Source: Dyella flava (GTDB lineage Bacteria; Pseudomonadota; Gammaproteobacteria; Xanthomonadales; Rhodanobacteraceae). From it: a stretch of DNA of 64,000 nucleotides. Positions within the stretch are counted from its first letter, which is position 1, and each line of letters starts with the position of its first letter. This document shows, one piece after another, positions 44,103 to 53,141 of this stretch. A program made the position numbers and the translations under genes. Location of the stretch: NCBI RefSeq assembly GCF_016904955.1, contig NZ_JADIKE010000024.1, positions 58,519 to 122,518 of the forward strand, given 5' to 3'. The notes below the pieces were generated by a model. That model was not told the DNA's origin, did no database searches, and saw only the letters and a list, made by a program, of their open reading frames with translations.

Positions 44103-45299
44103 ATGGCTGAGCAAAAGACGTCATCTGCCAAGGCTGCGACACGGCATCCCGCACAAGATGCCTACAAGATCACCGCCCTGGTTCTGCAGGGCGGCGGTGC
44201 ATTGGGTGCTTATCAGGCGGGCGTGTATCAGGCACTTGATGAAGCCGGTTTGCAGCCGAACTGGATCGCCGGCATTTCGATCGGTGCATTGAACGCCGCC
44301 ATCATCGCAGGCAATCCCCCGGAGCAGCGGGTCGAAAAGCTGACCGAATTCTGGAAGACGATCTGCAAGTCGGCCTTGTGGCCCAATCGGCCGTCGATCC
44401 CCTTGCTGGAAAACTTTACGTTTCCGCAGGCCTTCCGTGATGGGGCCAACGCGCTATCCGCATGGCGCGCCTTGACGGAAGGCCAGGCCGGTTTCTTCCA
44501 GCCGCGCATGCCACCCCCGTTATTGCAGTGGCATGGATCCCCGGCTACGGCAAGCTGGTACGACACCACGCCACTGCGCGAAACGCTGGAGCGCCTGGCG
44601 GATTTTGATCGCATCAATCATCCGAGCTGCGTGCGTGTGTCGGTGGGTGCCGTGAATGTACGGACCGCCAACTTCGCCTATTTCGATAATCGCCACGGCC
44701 CGCTGCGGCCGGAACATTTCATGGCTTCCGGTGCGTTGCCGCCTGGTTTTCCGGCGGTGGAAATCGATGGCGAGTATTACTGGGACGGCGGCATGGTTTC
44801 CAATACGCCGCTGTATAAGGTGTTGACGGAGCGTCCGCACCGCGATTCGCTGATCTTCCAGGTGGATCTGTGGAGTGCCTGCGGTGCGCTGCCGCACGAC
44901 ATGAGTACCGTGGCGGAGCGCGCCAAGGACATCCAGTATTCCAGCCGTACGCGCCTGATCACCGAGTACATGCATCAAAGTCGTGAACAACAGCAGTTGC
45001 TGCACGAATTGATGGCGCTGGTGCCTGAAGCCAAGCGCACGGATCCTGCCTTCCGTCGCGCAGAGCAGCGTGCCAATGGTGCGCTGACCAACCTCATCCA
45101 TCTGATTTATCGCGACAAGCCCTACGAGGGGCACTACAAGGATTACGAGTTCAGCGCTGCTACCATGCACGAGCACTGGCAAAGTGGTCTGACCGACATG
45201 CGGCACACGCTCACGCAGCCGACCTGGCTTGATCCGCCGACAACCGAAAACCCGTTCGTGACGCATGATGTGCATCGCGACTGGTTGCCGTGTACGTAG
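44103..45299 (+). CDS. Patatin-like phospholipase with C-terminal extension
   Basis: A 398-residue protein from the ATG at 44103, behind AGGAG. It has the oxyanion loop QGGGALGAYQAG, the nucleophile S59 in GISIGALNA, and the catalytic D228 in WDGGMVSNTPL, giving the Ser-Asp dyad. The C-terminal extension (DUF3734-like) ends ENPFVTHDVHRDW. Such proteins hydrolyse lipids and may act on polyhydroxybutyrate granules. A shorter fragment resembling its end recurs at 46.77 kb. Confidence 0.9.
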   Translation: MAEQKTSSAKAATRHPAQDAYKITALVLQGGGALGAYQAGVYQALDEAGLQPNWIAGISIGALNAAIIAGNPPEQRVEKLTEFWKTICKSALWPNRPSIPLLENFTFPQAFRDGANALSAWRALTEGQAGFFQPRMPPPLLQWHGSPATASWYDTTPLRETLERLADFDRINHPSCVRVSVGAVNVRTANFAYFDNRHGPLRPEHFMASGALPPGFPAVEIDGEYYWDGGMVSNTPLYKVLTERPHRDSLIFQVDLWSACGALPHDMSTVAERAKDIQYSSRTRLITEYMHQSREQQQLLHELMALVPEAKRTDPAFRRAEQRANGALTNLIHLIYRDKPYEGHYKDYEFSAATMHEHWQSGLTDMRHTLTQPTWLDPPTTENPFVTHDVHRDWLPCT

Positions 45300-45313
45300 G
45301 CAACCGAGGCGAC

Positions 45314-46666
45314 ATGGCGCACAAGGGGGGCGCGGCGGACTCGGCCATGGAGCGGCTGTTCGGTATCCGCGCAGCCGGCGCCAGCATCCGGGTAGAGGTG
45401 CTGGCCGGCATCACTACCTTTCTGACGGCGATGTATATCATCGTGGTCAATCCGGCGGTGCTTGCACAGGGCGGCGTGCCGTTTTCCGCGGCGTTGACCG
45501 CGACGGTGCTGGTGAGTTTTCTCGGCAGTTGCGCCATGGGCCTTTATGCCCGCAACCCGGTACTGGTCGCGCCCGGCATGGGCATGAATGCGCTGTTCGC
45601 TTTTGTGATGGTCCACGGCGGCGGTATGTCGTGGCAGACGGCGCTGGGTTGCGTGTTCTGGTCAGGGGTGATTTTTGCGGTGCTCGCCCTGTTCAACGTG
45701 CGCAAGCTGGTGGTCGATGCCATCCCGGAAAATCTGCGGCATGCCGTGTCGTGCGGCATTGGCCTGTTCATCACCCTGATCGGCCTGGTCAACGCCAAGT
45801 TCATCGTCGGTGATCCGGTAACGCTGGTTCATTCGGCCAAGCTCAATCCGGTGTTGCTGACTTTTCTGGCCGGGTTGTCGTTCACGATCTTCCTGGTTGC
45901 GCGGCGGGTGAAAGGCGCACTGATGATCGGCATCGTGTTGACCACGCTGCTGGCGATTCCGATTGGGCGCTGGTGGGGCGACGGCAGCGCCTATGGCGCG
46001 ACGACGACGCTGGTGAACTGGCAGGGCTTTTTCGCCAGGCCGGATTTTTCGGGCATCGGCCAGCTTGATCTGCTTGGCTCGTTGAAGCTGGCGTACTGGC
46101 CCTTCATTTTCGTCATGCTTTTCACCTCTTTCTTCGATGCCTTGTCCACCTTTATGGCGGTGTCGGATGTGGGGAACCTGGTGGATGAGCAGGGTGATCC
46201 ACGCAACATCCGTCAGTCGATGCGGGTGGATGCGTTTTCGGCGCTGGTGTCGGCGCCGCTGGGCACGAGTCCGGCGAATGCCTTCATCGAATCGGCGGCA
46301 GGCATTTCGCAGGGCGGACGTACCGGGCTGGTGGCGGTAGTGGCGGGTCTGTGTTTCCTGCCATTTCTGTTTCTGTCGCCGCTACTTTCGCTGGTGCCTG
46401 CGATTGCCACTGCGCCGGCGCTGATTCTGGTCGGCGTGTTCATGATCGAATCGATTACCCGGATCGACTGGCAGCGGTTCGACGAGGCGGTGCCGGCCTT
46501 CGTGGCGATGCTGCTGATTCCGTTGACCTATTCGATCACCGATGGCGTCGCGTACGGGTTTCTCGCCTATGTGCTGCTCAAGCTGGCAACCGGACGTGCG
46601 CGCGAAGTTAAGCCCGCGATGTGGATCATCGTCGCCTTGGCGATCTTGCTGCTGGCGCACCTTTGA
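45314..46666 (+). CDS. AzgA-type NCS2 purine permease
   Basis: A 450-residue multi-pass transporter. It shows VEVLAGITTFLTAMYIIVVNP, APGMGMNALFAF, and SPANAFIESAAGISQGGRTGL, hallmarks of the AzgA subgroup of adenine/guanine/hypoxanthine permeases. About 12 hydrophobic segments are evident. A GTG at 45290 is an alternative start inside the patatin gene. Copies of the patatin 3' end flank this gene, hinting it was inserted. Confidence 0.9.
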   Translation: MAHKGGAADSAMERLFGIRAAGASIRVEVLAGITTFLTAMYIIVVNPAVLAQGGVPFSAALTATVLVSFLGSCAMGLYARNPVLVAPGMGMNALFAFVMVHGGGMSWQTALGCVFWSGVIFAVLALFNVRKLVVDAIPENLRHAVSCGIGLFITLIGLVNAKFIVGDPVTLVHSAKLNPVLLTFLAGLSFTIFLVARRVKGALMIGIVLTTLLAIPIGRWWGDGSAYGATTTLVNWQGFFARPDFSGIGQLDLLGSLKLAYWPFIFVMLFTSFFDALSTFMAVSDVGNLVDEQGDPRNIRQSMRVDAFSALVSAPLGTSPANAFIESAAGISQGGRTGLVAVVAGLCFLPFLFLSPLLSLVPAIATAPALILVGVFMIESITRIDWQRFDEAVPAFVAMLLIPLTYSITDGVAYGFLAYVLLKLATGRAREVKPAMWIIVALAILLLAHL

Positions 46667-46765
46667 GGGCGTCGGTAGCGGTGCGTCGCGCGCGGACGTG
46701 TGCCTGCGCCATACTTACTTGGTTTGTACCCGGCGCGCGGATGACGGTGATGCACCGGACATGGA

Positions 46766-46799
46766 GCATCCATTCCTGACACATGATGTGCATCGCGCA
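46766..46799 (+). repeat. Duplicated fragment of the patatin 3' end
   Basis: Bases 46766-46799 closely match 45247-45281, and both encode a HPFLTHDVHR/NPFVTHDVHR-type peptide in the plus frame. The copy lies in the intergenic region after the permease. It seems to be a degenerate remnant of a duplication. Confidence 0.6.
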
Positions 46800-46832
46800 C
46801 TAGGCAATGATTGATTCTCTGAAGGAAAACGC

Positions 46833-47696
46833 ATGACCCTCAAGGCAGCATTTATCGGCCTCGGCGCCATGGGCGCCCCCATGGCCGGACATCTGAAGCA
46901 GCATGGTTTGTTGCATGCCGTTGCCAACCGCACGCATGAGAAGGCCGTTGTACTGGCCAGCGAACTGGGTGTGGCCGCGCCCGCGAGCTTGTCCGAACTC
47001 GCGTCGCAGTGCGATGTGATTGCCTTGTGCGTGACGGCAGATGCGGACGTGCTCAATACGGTCGATGCGCTCGCGCCGCATGTGAAGCCGGGCAGCATCG
47101 TGATCGATCACTCGACGGTTGCCCCCGATACCGCCAAGCAGGCAGCGGCACGTCTGCAGGCAGTGGGCGCGCATTTCCTCGATGCGCCGGTCTCCGGCGG
47201 CGTGGAAGGAGCCAAGAACGGCAAACTCTCGATCATGGTCGGTGGCGATGCAGCGGTGCTGGAGCGTGCGCGTCCGGTGCTGGAAGCTTATGCCTTGCGT
47301 ATCACTCATCTGGGCGATGTCGGCGCGGGACAGGCCACCAAGGCGATCAATCAGGTGCTGGTGGCGGGCATTGCACAGGCCGTGTGCGAAGGCCTGGCGT
47401 TGGGCGAAGCCTTGGGCCTCGATCCGGAGCGCCTGATCCCGACCCTGGGTGCCGGCGCGGCAGGCAACTGGTTCCTTGAAAAGCGCGGCGCAACCATGCT
47501 CAAGAATGAGTTCGGCGTCGGTTTCAAGCTCGCCTTGTTGCACAAGGATCTGGGCATTGTGCGCGGCATTGCGGAAAAAGCAGGCACGTCACGGGTCGTG
47601 ATTGAGCGCTCGCTGGCCGACTACGCTGAGTTGATGCGGCAGGGTCACGGCGATGACGATATTTCCGGGCTGATTCGCCTCAAGCGTCGTCATTGA
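46833..47696 (+). CDS. NAD(P)-dependent beta-hydroxyacid dehydrogenase (GarR/HIBADH family)
   Basis: A 287-residue protein with FIGLGAMGAPMAGHL, the signature DAPVSGGVEGAKNGKL and the catalytic lysine in GAGQATKAINQVL. All key family motifs are intact, unlike the paralogue at 546-1439. Likely a 3-hydroxyisobutyrate or 2-hydroxy-3-oxopropionate reductase. The start has AAGGAA upstream. Confidence 0.88.
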   Translation: MTLKAAFIGLGAMGAPMAGHLKQHGLLHAVANRTHEKAVVLASELGVAAPASLSELASQCDVIALCVTADADVLNTVDALAPHVKPGSIVIDHSTVAPDTAKQAAARLQAVGAHFLDAPVSGGVEGAKNGKLSIMVGGDAAVLERARPVLEAYALRITHLGDVGAGQATKAINQVLVAGIAQAVCEGLALGEALGLDPERLIPTLGAGAAGNWFLEKRGATMLKNEFGVGFKLALLHKDLGIVRGIAEKAGTSRVVIERSLADYAELMRQGHGDDDISGLIRLKRRH

Positions 47697-47719
47697 TTGA
47701 AGACAAAGCAGTAAACAAG

Positions 47720-47745
47720 CAAGGGCGCCGATGGCGCCCTTGTTT
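47720..47745 (+). terminator. Rho-independent terminator
   Basis: CAAGGGCGCC pairs with GGCGCCCTTG across a GAT loop, followed by TTTCG. It follows the dehydrogenase gene and precedes the convergent SPOR gene. Confidence 0.85.
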
Positions 47746-47774
47746 CGTCATACGGGAAGCGTTTTCCGAGTGAT

Positions 47775-48488
47775 TCAGCCGCCGGCTTTGAGCGCAATGG
47801 CGGAAATACCGGCGGAGGACAGGCGCTGCTTGACCGCTTCCAGGTCAGTGGCCGAATGGAACGGCCCCAGGCGGACGCGGTGATAGGTCTGCCCGCCGAT
47901 GTTGACCGATTGCACGTTGGCGACGAAGCCTTGCAAAGCCAGCTTGGCTTTCAGCGTTTCCGCATCGGCGGCACTTGGAAAGGCGCCCACTTGCAACAGG
48001 TAACCGCTCGGCGTTCCGGCGGCCGGTGGCGGCGGTGCCACGGCTGAAGCTGGCGCGGCGGTGATGTTCTGGGTCACGGCTGCCGGTGCGTTGGCGGGCA
48101 GGGCGGGAGCAGGCGTCGCGGGTTGTGGTGCCGCCTGATTCTGTTGCGTGGCGAGCTGTTGTTGCTGTTCCGCCTTGGCCTGCGCACTGATTTCCGAATC
48201 CGGAATGCGCACTTCCTTCTCCGAGAGCACGGAGTAGAAGTCGTACTGCGGTTTCTTCGGTGCGGTGGTGCCACCCGACGGCGCCAGGCCTTCATCGCTA
48301 CCGGGTTGCGCGGTGGCTTCAGGATTGGGCTGCGGACCTTTCGGTGCCATCGGTACCAGCGAGTGTCGCATCAACACCACCACGACCAGCGCGCCGATCA
48401 GGATGCCGACGAGGATGCCAGCCCAGGCCGGAAATCCACCGCTGCTGTTGCGCACGGCCTGCCGGCCTTTGCCCTTGCGTGGTGCCAT
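47775..48488 (-). CDS. SPOR-domain membrane protein (FtsN-like)
   Basis: A 237-residue protein: basic N-terminus, one membrane helix (WAGILVGILIGALVVVVLM), a long Pro/Ala/Gln linker, and a C-terminal SPOR domain (GYLLQVGAFPSAADAETLKAKL...YHRVRLGPFHSATDLEAVKQRL). SPOR domains bind denuded septal peptidoglycan; the domain order is like FtsN. Its ATG directly abuts the argS stop codon. Confidence 0.9.
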   Translation of the reverse strand: MAPRKGKGRQAVRNSSGGFPAWAGILVGILIGALVVVVLMRHSLVPMAPKGPQPNPEATAQPGSDEGLAPSGGTTAPKKPQYDFYSVLSEKEVRIPDSEISAQAKAEQQQQLATQQNQAAPQPATPAPALPANAPAAVTQNITAAPASAVAPPPPAAGTPSGYLLQVGAFPSAADAETLKAKLALQGFVANVQSVNIGGQTYHRVRLGPFHSATDLEAVKQRLSSAGISAIALKAGG

Positions 48489-50180
48489 TTACATCTTCTC
48501 CGGGGCACTAAGTCCCAGCAAATCCAACCCGTTCCGAATAACCCCACGTGTGGCGAGCGCGAGCGTCACGCGCGCGTTGCGCAACTCGACGTCATCCACG
48601 ATCCATTTGTGTTCGTGATAGTAACTGTGAAGCGCCCCGGCGAGTTCGCGCAGATATTGCGCGATCAGGTGCGGTTCCAGGTTGCCGGCGGCGACTTCGA
48701 CCACTTCCGGGTAGCGTGAAAGCTCGGTGAGCAGGATCTGCTCGTGCTCGGTGTCCAGCCGCGCCAGCTGACGGATGCCAATGGCAGTATCGACCGGGGG
48801 CAGGCCGCGCTCGGCCAGTTCCTCCAGCACGCGGCAGACGCGCGCATGCGCGTACTGGATGTAATAGACCGGGTTGTCGTTGCTCTGCGAGCGCGCCAGG
48901 TCGATATCGAACACCAGCTGCGAATCGGAGCGACGGGCGATCAGGAAATAGCGGGTGGCATCGCGGCCGGCTTCGTCGATCAGGTCGCGCAGGGTGAGGT
49001 AGCTGCCCGCGCGCTTGGAGATCTTCACCTCTTCGCCGCCACGCATCACTGTGATCATCTGGTATAGCACGTAGTGCGGCCAGTCCTTGGGGATGCCCAG
49101 GTCCAGCGCCTGCAGGCCGGCTTTGACGCGGGCCAGGGTGCCATGGTGATCGGAGCCCAGCACGGTGACAGCATTTTCGTAGCCGCGCTGCCACTTGCTC
49201 AGGTGATAGGCGACGTCCGGTACAAAGTAGGTATAGGTGCCGTCGGACTTGCGCATGACGCGGTCTTTGTCGTCGCCGAAATCGGTCGAGCGCAGCCACA
49301 AGGCGCCACCTTCTTCATAAGTGTGGCCGTGGGTGACGATTTCGCGTACGGCTTCTTCCACCTTGCCGTCGGTGTAGAGCGAGGACTCCAGGAAATAGAC
49401 GTCCAGTTCGACGCCGAAGGCTTTCAGGTCCAGATCCTGCTCGTGGCGCAGTGCCGCCACGGCAAAGCGGCGGATCGCTTCGAGATCATCCGGATTCTTC
49501 GCGCCGGTCACGGTATGGCCATCGGCCGTCACGGACTCCCCGGCGAGGTAAGCCTGGGCGACGTCGGCAATGTAATCGCCGCGATAGCCTTCTTCCGGCC
49601 AATTCGCATCGCCCGGTGCGATGCCGCGCGCACGCGCTTGCACCGAAATCGCCAGGTTCTGGATCTGTACGCCGGCATCGTTGTAGTAGAACTCGCGCTT
49701 GACGTTCCAGCCGGTCGCCCTGAACAGGCGGCTGATGCAGTCGCCGAGCACGGCGTTGCGCCCATGGCCGACGTGCAGCGGGCCGGTCGGGTTGGCGGAG
49801 ACGAACTCCACGCCCACCGTGTGGCCGGCGCCGCTTTGGCTGCGACCGTAGCCATCGCCCTCCGCCAGGATGCGCTTTACTTCGGCGTGATAGGCGCCTT
49901 GCGCCAGGAAGAAATTGATAAAGCCCGGACCGGCGATCTCCACCTTGCCCACCAGGCTGTTGCCGGCCAGGGCGGCCACCAGCTTCTCGGCCAGATCGCG
50001 CGGCTTGGCGCGGGCCGGCTTGGCCAGCAGCATGGCGGCATTAGTGGCGAAATCGCCGTGTTCCCGGCTGCGCGCGCGCTCGATGACGAAGTTCGGCAGT
50101 TCGAGGTCGGCCGGCAGGGTGCCATCGCCTTGAAGAGTCTGGATGGCCCGAAGGACCAATTCGCGCAGCGCTTCTTTCAC
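48489..50180 (-). CDS. argS: Arginyl-tRNA synthetase
   Basis: A 563-residue class I synthetase: N-terminal ArgRS domain, HIGH motif as [17 protein letters not shown], and KMSKS as [12 protein letters not shown], with a C-terminal anticodon-binding DALR domain ([15 protein letters not shown]...). It charges tRNA-Arg. It is the first gene before the SPOR protein, with zero spacing. Confidence 0.97.
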   Translation of the reverse strand: MKEALRELVLRAIQTLQGDGTLPADLELPNFVIERARSREHGDFATNAAMLLAKPARAKPRDLAEKLVAALAGNSLVGKVEIAGPGFINFFLAQGAYHAEVKRILAEGDGYGRSQSGAGHTVGVEFVSANPTGPLHVGHGRNAVLGDCISRLFRATGWNVKREFYYNDAGVQIQNLAISVQARARGIAPGDANWPEEGYRGDYIADVAQAYLAGESVTADGHTVTGAKNPDDLEAIRRFAVAALRHEQDLDLKAFGVELDVYFLESSLYTDGKVEEAVREIVTHGHTYEEGGALWLRSTDFGDDKDRVMRKSDGTYTYFVPDVAYHLSKWQRGYENAVTVLGSDHHGTLARVKAGLQALDLGIPKDWPHYVLYQMITVMRGGEEVKISKRAGSYLTLRDLIDEAGRDATRYFLIARRSDSQLVFDIDLARSQSNDNPVYYIQYAHARVCRVLEELAERGLPPVDTAIGIRQLARLDTEHEQILLTELSRYPEVVEVAAGNLEPHLIAQYLRELAGALHSYYHEHKWIVDDVELRNARVTLALATRGVIRNGLDLLGLSAPEKM

Positions 50181-50464
50181 AGGTATAGGGGTTTGATCTT
50201 GATAGGACCGCGCATCCTATCAGACCCGCGTGGCACGCCGCTTTCCGTTTGGCTGGGAGGCCGCTACGGGCGCTTAAAGGCGATCCCTGCTGCATTGCGG
50301 CGGTCCGGCTTGTGGATAAGTCTGTGGGGAAAGTGAAGGCAGCGTGCGCGTTTTGGCGCGGGAAATCCGTAGAAACCAGCTTGTCATGTATTTAACTGTT
50401 CAAAAACAATGGGTTGTGGCATTAATTTGATGTGCTGTTCAGTGATATGCCTATAAGTGACTCC

Positions 50465-50664
50465 TGGGGCGTTGTGTGCATAAGTCTTGCCACCCGAAAC
50501 AGGAAGGCATGTCCGTTGCATGTCATATCCCAGTCATGACGCATTGCGACAATGGCTGGGTATCACCGGCGTCTCCCCCGTCGGAACGATACGGGACTGC
50601 CGCATCCCTTACCCTCCCCTCATGCGGCTCCCGGCGCGAATCCTCGTTCGCGCCGTTTTTTTTG
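50465..50664 (+). ncRNA. Candidate small RNA in the argS-radC spacer
   Basis: The 515-bp gap between two minus-strand genes holds a strong plus-strand terminator (50632-50664) with no plus gene ahead. Upstream, a TTGATG...TATAAG pair near 50430-50460 could be a promoter (spacing of 19 is long). Between lie possible stems: CCCAGTCAT/ATGGCTGGG and TCCCCCGT/ACGGGA. A transcript of about 200 bases is inferred. I recognise no known family (not SRP, 6S or RNase P). Confidence 0.4.
50632..50664 (+). terminator. Strong orphan rho-independent terminator
   Basis: CGGCGCGAA pairs perfectly with TTCGCGCCG around a TCCTCG loop, followed by a run of eight or more T. Orientation is rightward although both flanking genes run leftward. 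Confidence 0.88.
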
Positions 50665-50695
50665 GCGTTTCGCAAAGACCTAGTGCTAACAGGCC

Positions 50696-51367
50696 CTAGA
50701 GCATGCCGCGGGCCGCCATCGACACGGGCTCGGCATGGCCGATCACCAAATGGTCCAGCACGCGGACTCCAACCAGTCGCAAGGCCTGCCCCAGCTCACG
50801 GGTGATGGCCTGGTCGGCGGCGCTGGGCTCGGCCTCGCCGCTGGGGTGGTTGTGGGCAAAGATCACGGCGGCGGCGTTGTGTTTCAGGCAGGCGCGTACG
50901 ACTTCGCGCGGGTGCACGCTGGCCCCGTCGACCGTGCCGCGGAAGAGTTCTTCGAAAGCCAGTACACGGTGACGGTTGTCCAGATACAGGCAGGCGAATA
51001 CCTCATAGGGCAGATGGCGCAGGCGAGCGGAGAGATAGTTGCCGCTTTCGCGCGGATTGCTGAGCGCGGGCCGTTCCACCAGTTGTTCCGCCAGGCTTCG
51101 GCGAGCCAGCTCCAGGGCGGCGGCGATGCGCGCCCGTTTGGCAGGACCCAGGCCGCTGGCGCGGATGTGCTGATCCTGCTTGCCTAGCAGCGCGTTCAGG
51201 CCACCGGCGCGCATCAGCAGTTCGCGTCCCAGGGCGATAGCGTCCTTGCCGCGCACACCGCTGCCCAGCAGCACGGCGAGCAGTTCTGCATCCGATAGCG
51301 CAGCACTGCCTTGTGCCAACAACTTCTCGCGAGGGCGTTCGCCTTCCGGCCAATTCCGAATACTCAT
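50696..51367 (-). CDS. radC: RadC-family JAB protein
   Basis: A 223-residue protein with an N-terminal helix-hairpin-helix-like region and a C-terminal JAB domain: [17 protein letters not shown] gives the H-x-H-x7-S-x2-D zinc site. The RadC function is unsettled; a DNA-repair role has been questioned. Starts [17 protein letters not shown], as usual for the family. Divergent from coaBC, as in many gammaproteobacteria. Confidence 0.94.
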   Translation of the reverse strand: MSIRNWPEGERPREKLLAQGSAALSDAELLAVLLGSGVRGKDAIALGRELLMRAGGLNALLGKQDQHIRASGLGPAKRARIAAALELARRSLAEQLVERPALSNPRESGNYLSARLRHLPYEVFACLYLDNRHRVLAFEELFRGTVDGASVHPREVVRACLKHNAAAVIFAHNHPSGEAEPSAADQAITRELGQALRLVGVRVLDHLVIGHAEPVSMAARGML

Positions 51368-51466
51368 CCGCGTAGCTTGAGACTACGGATGCGATGCGGG
51401 CAGCAGTAGACGTACATGAATCCGGTAAGCTAGCCGTCCATCCGCATGTCAGACCCTGCTTACATC

Positions 51467-52672
51467 ATGAGTCTTGCCCAACGCCGCATATTGCTGGGAG
51501 TGTCGGGCGGCATTGCCGCCTACAAGTCCTGCGAGCTGGTCCGCCGCTTGCGGGACCTCGGTGCGCAGGTGCGCGTTGTGATGACCGAAAACGCGACCCA
51601 CTTCGTGACGCCGACCACCTTCCAGGCGCTGTCCGGCGAGGCTGTGCGGGTCAGTCTGTGGGATGAATCGGCCGAAGCGGCGATGGGACATATCGAGCTG
51701 GCGCGGTGGGCCGAGCGCGTGCTGATCGCTCCCGCCAGCGCCGATCTGATGGCGCGCCTGGCGCATGGACACGCCAATGACTTGCTGAGCACCTTGTGCC
51801 TGGCCACGGCGGCGCCGGTCTATCTGGCCCCGGCCATGAACCAGCAGATGTGGGCAAACGTCGCGACCCAGGCCAATCTGGCCACCTTGCGCGCGCACGG
51901 CATACACATTCTTGGACCGGCCGCGGGTGATCAGGCGTGTGGCGAAGTTGGTTCCGGCCGCATGCTCGAGCCGCACGAATTGCGTGAAGCGATGGTCGCT
52001 TCGTTTGGCGATCGGGTGCTGGCGGGCTTGAGCGTGGTGGTCAGCGCCGGGCCAACTTACGAAGATATCGACCCGGTGCGCTTCATCGGCAATCGCAGCT
52101 CCGGCAAGATGGGTTTTGCCGTGGCGGAAGCCGCTGCGCGGGCCGGCGCCCAGGTGACGCTGGTGGCCGGGCCGGTCACCCTGGCCACCCCGCACGGCAT
52201 CGGCAAGCGTATCGATGTGCGCAGCGCCGCGCAGATGCATGCCGCCGTGGCAGATGCCGCAACGCAGGCGGACATTTACATCGGTGCCGCCGCGGTCGGC
52301 GACTATCGGCCGAACACCGTCGCCGAGCACAAGCTCAAAAAGCAACATGGCACCGATCTGACATTGCAGCTGGCCGAGAACCCGGACATTCTGGCGAGTC
52401 TTTCATCCCGGCAAGGACATCCGTTCCTGGTCGGGTTTGCCGCCGAAACGCAGAACGTGGAGAGCTATGCGCGCGACAAGCTGCAACGCAAAGGGCTGGA
52501 CATGATTGCCGCCAACCAGGTGGGCGATGGGATGGGTTTCGAAACCGCCGACAACGCGATCACGCTGTACTGGGCCGATGGCTCCGCCGAACTGGCACGT
52601 GCCGACAAGGCGGTGCTGGCGCGCCAGTTGGTCGAGCACATCGCCAAGCGCTACAAGGCGGTGCGCGGATGA
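51467..52672 (+). CDS. coaBC: Bifunctional phosphopantothenoylcysteine decarboxylase/synthetase
   Basis: A 401-residue protein. ATG at 51467 gives [24 protein letters not shown], aligning with known Dfp starts; the ATG at 51446 would add seven residues. The N-terminal CoaC flavoprotein (PAMNQQMW active-site region) is followed by CoaB ([24 protein letters not shown]). It catalyses two steps of coenzyme A synthesis. It overlaps dut by four bases. Confidence 0.96.
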   Translation: MSLAQRRILLGVSGGIAAYKSCELVRRLRDLGAQVRVVMTENATHFVTPTTFQALSGEAVRVSLWDESAEAAMGHIELARWAERVLIAPASADLMARLAHGHANDLLSTLCLATAAPVYLAPAMNQQMWANVATQANLATLRAHGIHILGPAAGDQACGEVGSGRMLEPHELREAMVASFGDRVLAGLSVVVSAGPTYEDIDPVRFIGNRSSGKMGFAVAEAAARAGAQVTLVAGPVTLATPHGIGKRIDVRSAAQMHAAVADAATQADIYIGAAAVGDYRPNTVAEHKLKKQHGTDLTLQLAENPDILASLSSRQGHPFLVGFAAETQNVESYARDKLQRKGLDMIAANQVGDGMGFETADNAITLYWADGSAELARADKAVLARQLVEHIAKRYKAVRG

Positions 52673-53124
52673 TCGATGTCGAGCTGAAAATCCTCGACCC
52701 GCGCCTGGGCGATACCATTCCCTTGCCGCAAGCCGCCACCGTAGGCAGTGCGGGCATGGACCTGCGTGCCGCGGTGGAAGCGCCGCTTACACTGGCGCCG
52801 GGCGAAAGCTCACTCGTGCCCAGCGGCATGGCCATTCATATCGGCGATCCGGGCTGGTGCGCGCTGATCGTGCCGCGCTCGGGGCTGGGGCATAAACACG
52901 GCTTGGTGATGGGTAATCTGGTAGGTGTAATCGACGCGGACTACCAAGGGCCTTTGATGATTTCTTGCTGGAACCGCGGCACGCAGCCGTACACCATCGG
53001 GGTGGGCGAGCGCATTGCGCAGTTGCTGCTGGTGCCGGTTGGACAGGCGAGGCTGAAGATTGTCGACGAGTTCGTGCCATCGGAACGGGGCGAGGGCGGA
53101 TTCGGTTCTACCGGAAAACACTGA
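52669..53124 (+). CDS. dut: dUTP diphosphatase
   Basis: A 151-residue trimeric dUTPase with all five motifs: [38 protein letters not shown] and the C-terminal GEGGFGSTG. It hydrolyses dUTP to dUMP. It sits in the conserved coaBC-dut-algC run. Confidence 0.97.
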   Translation: MIDVELKILDPRLGDTIPLPQAATVGSAGMDLRAAVEAPLTLAPGESSLVPSGMAIHIGDPGWCALIVPRSGLGHKHGLVMGNLVGVIDADYQGPLMISCWNRGTQPYTIGVGERIAQLLLVPVGQARLKIVDEFVPSERGEGGFGSTGKH

Positions 53125-53141
53125 AAACGTGGGGAATGGGC

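Noticed and set aside
50311..50319. TGTGGATAA, a perfect DnaA box, in the argS-radC gap
   Set aside because: Single copy without AT-rich unwinding region or other boxes; not evidence of an origin.
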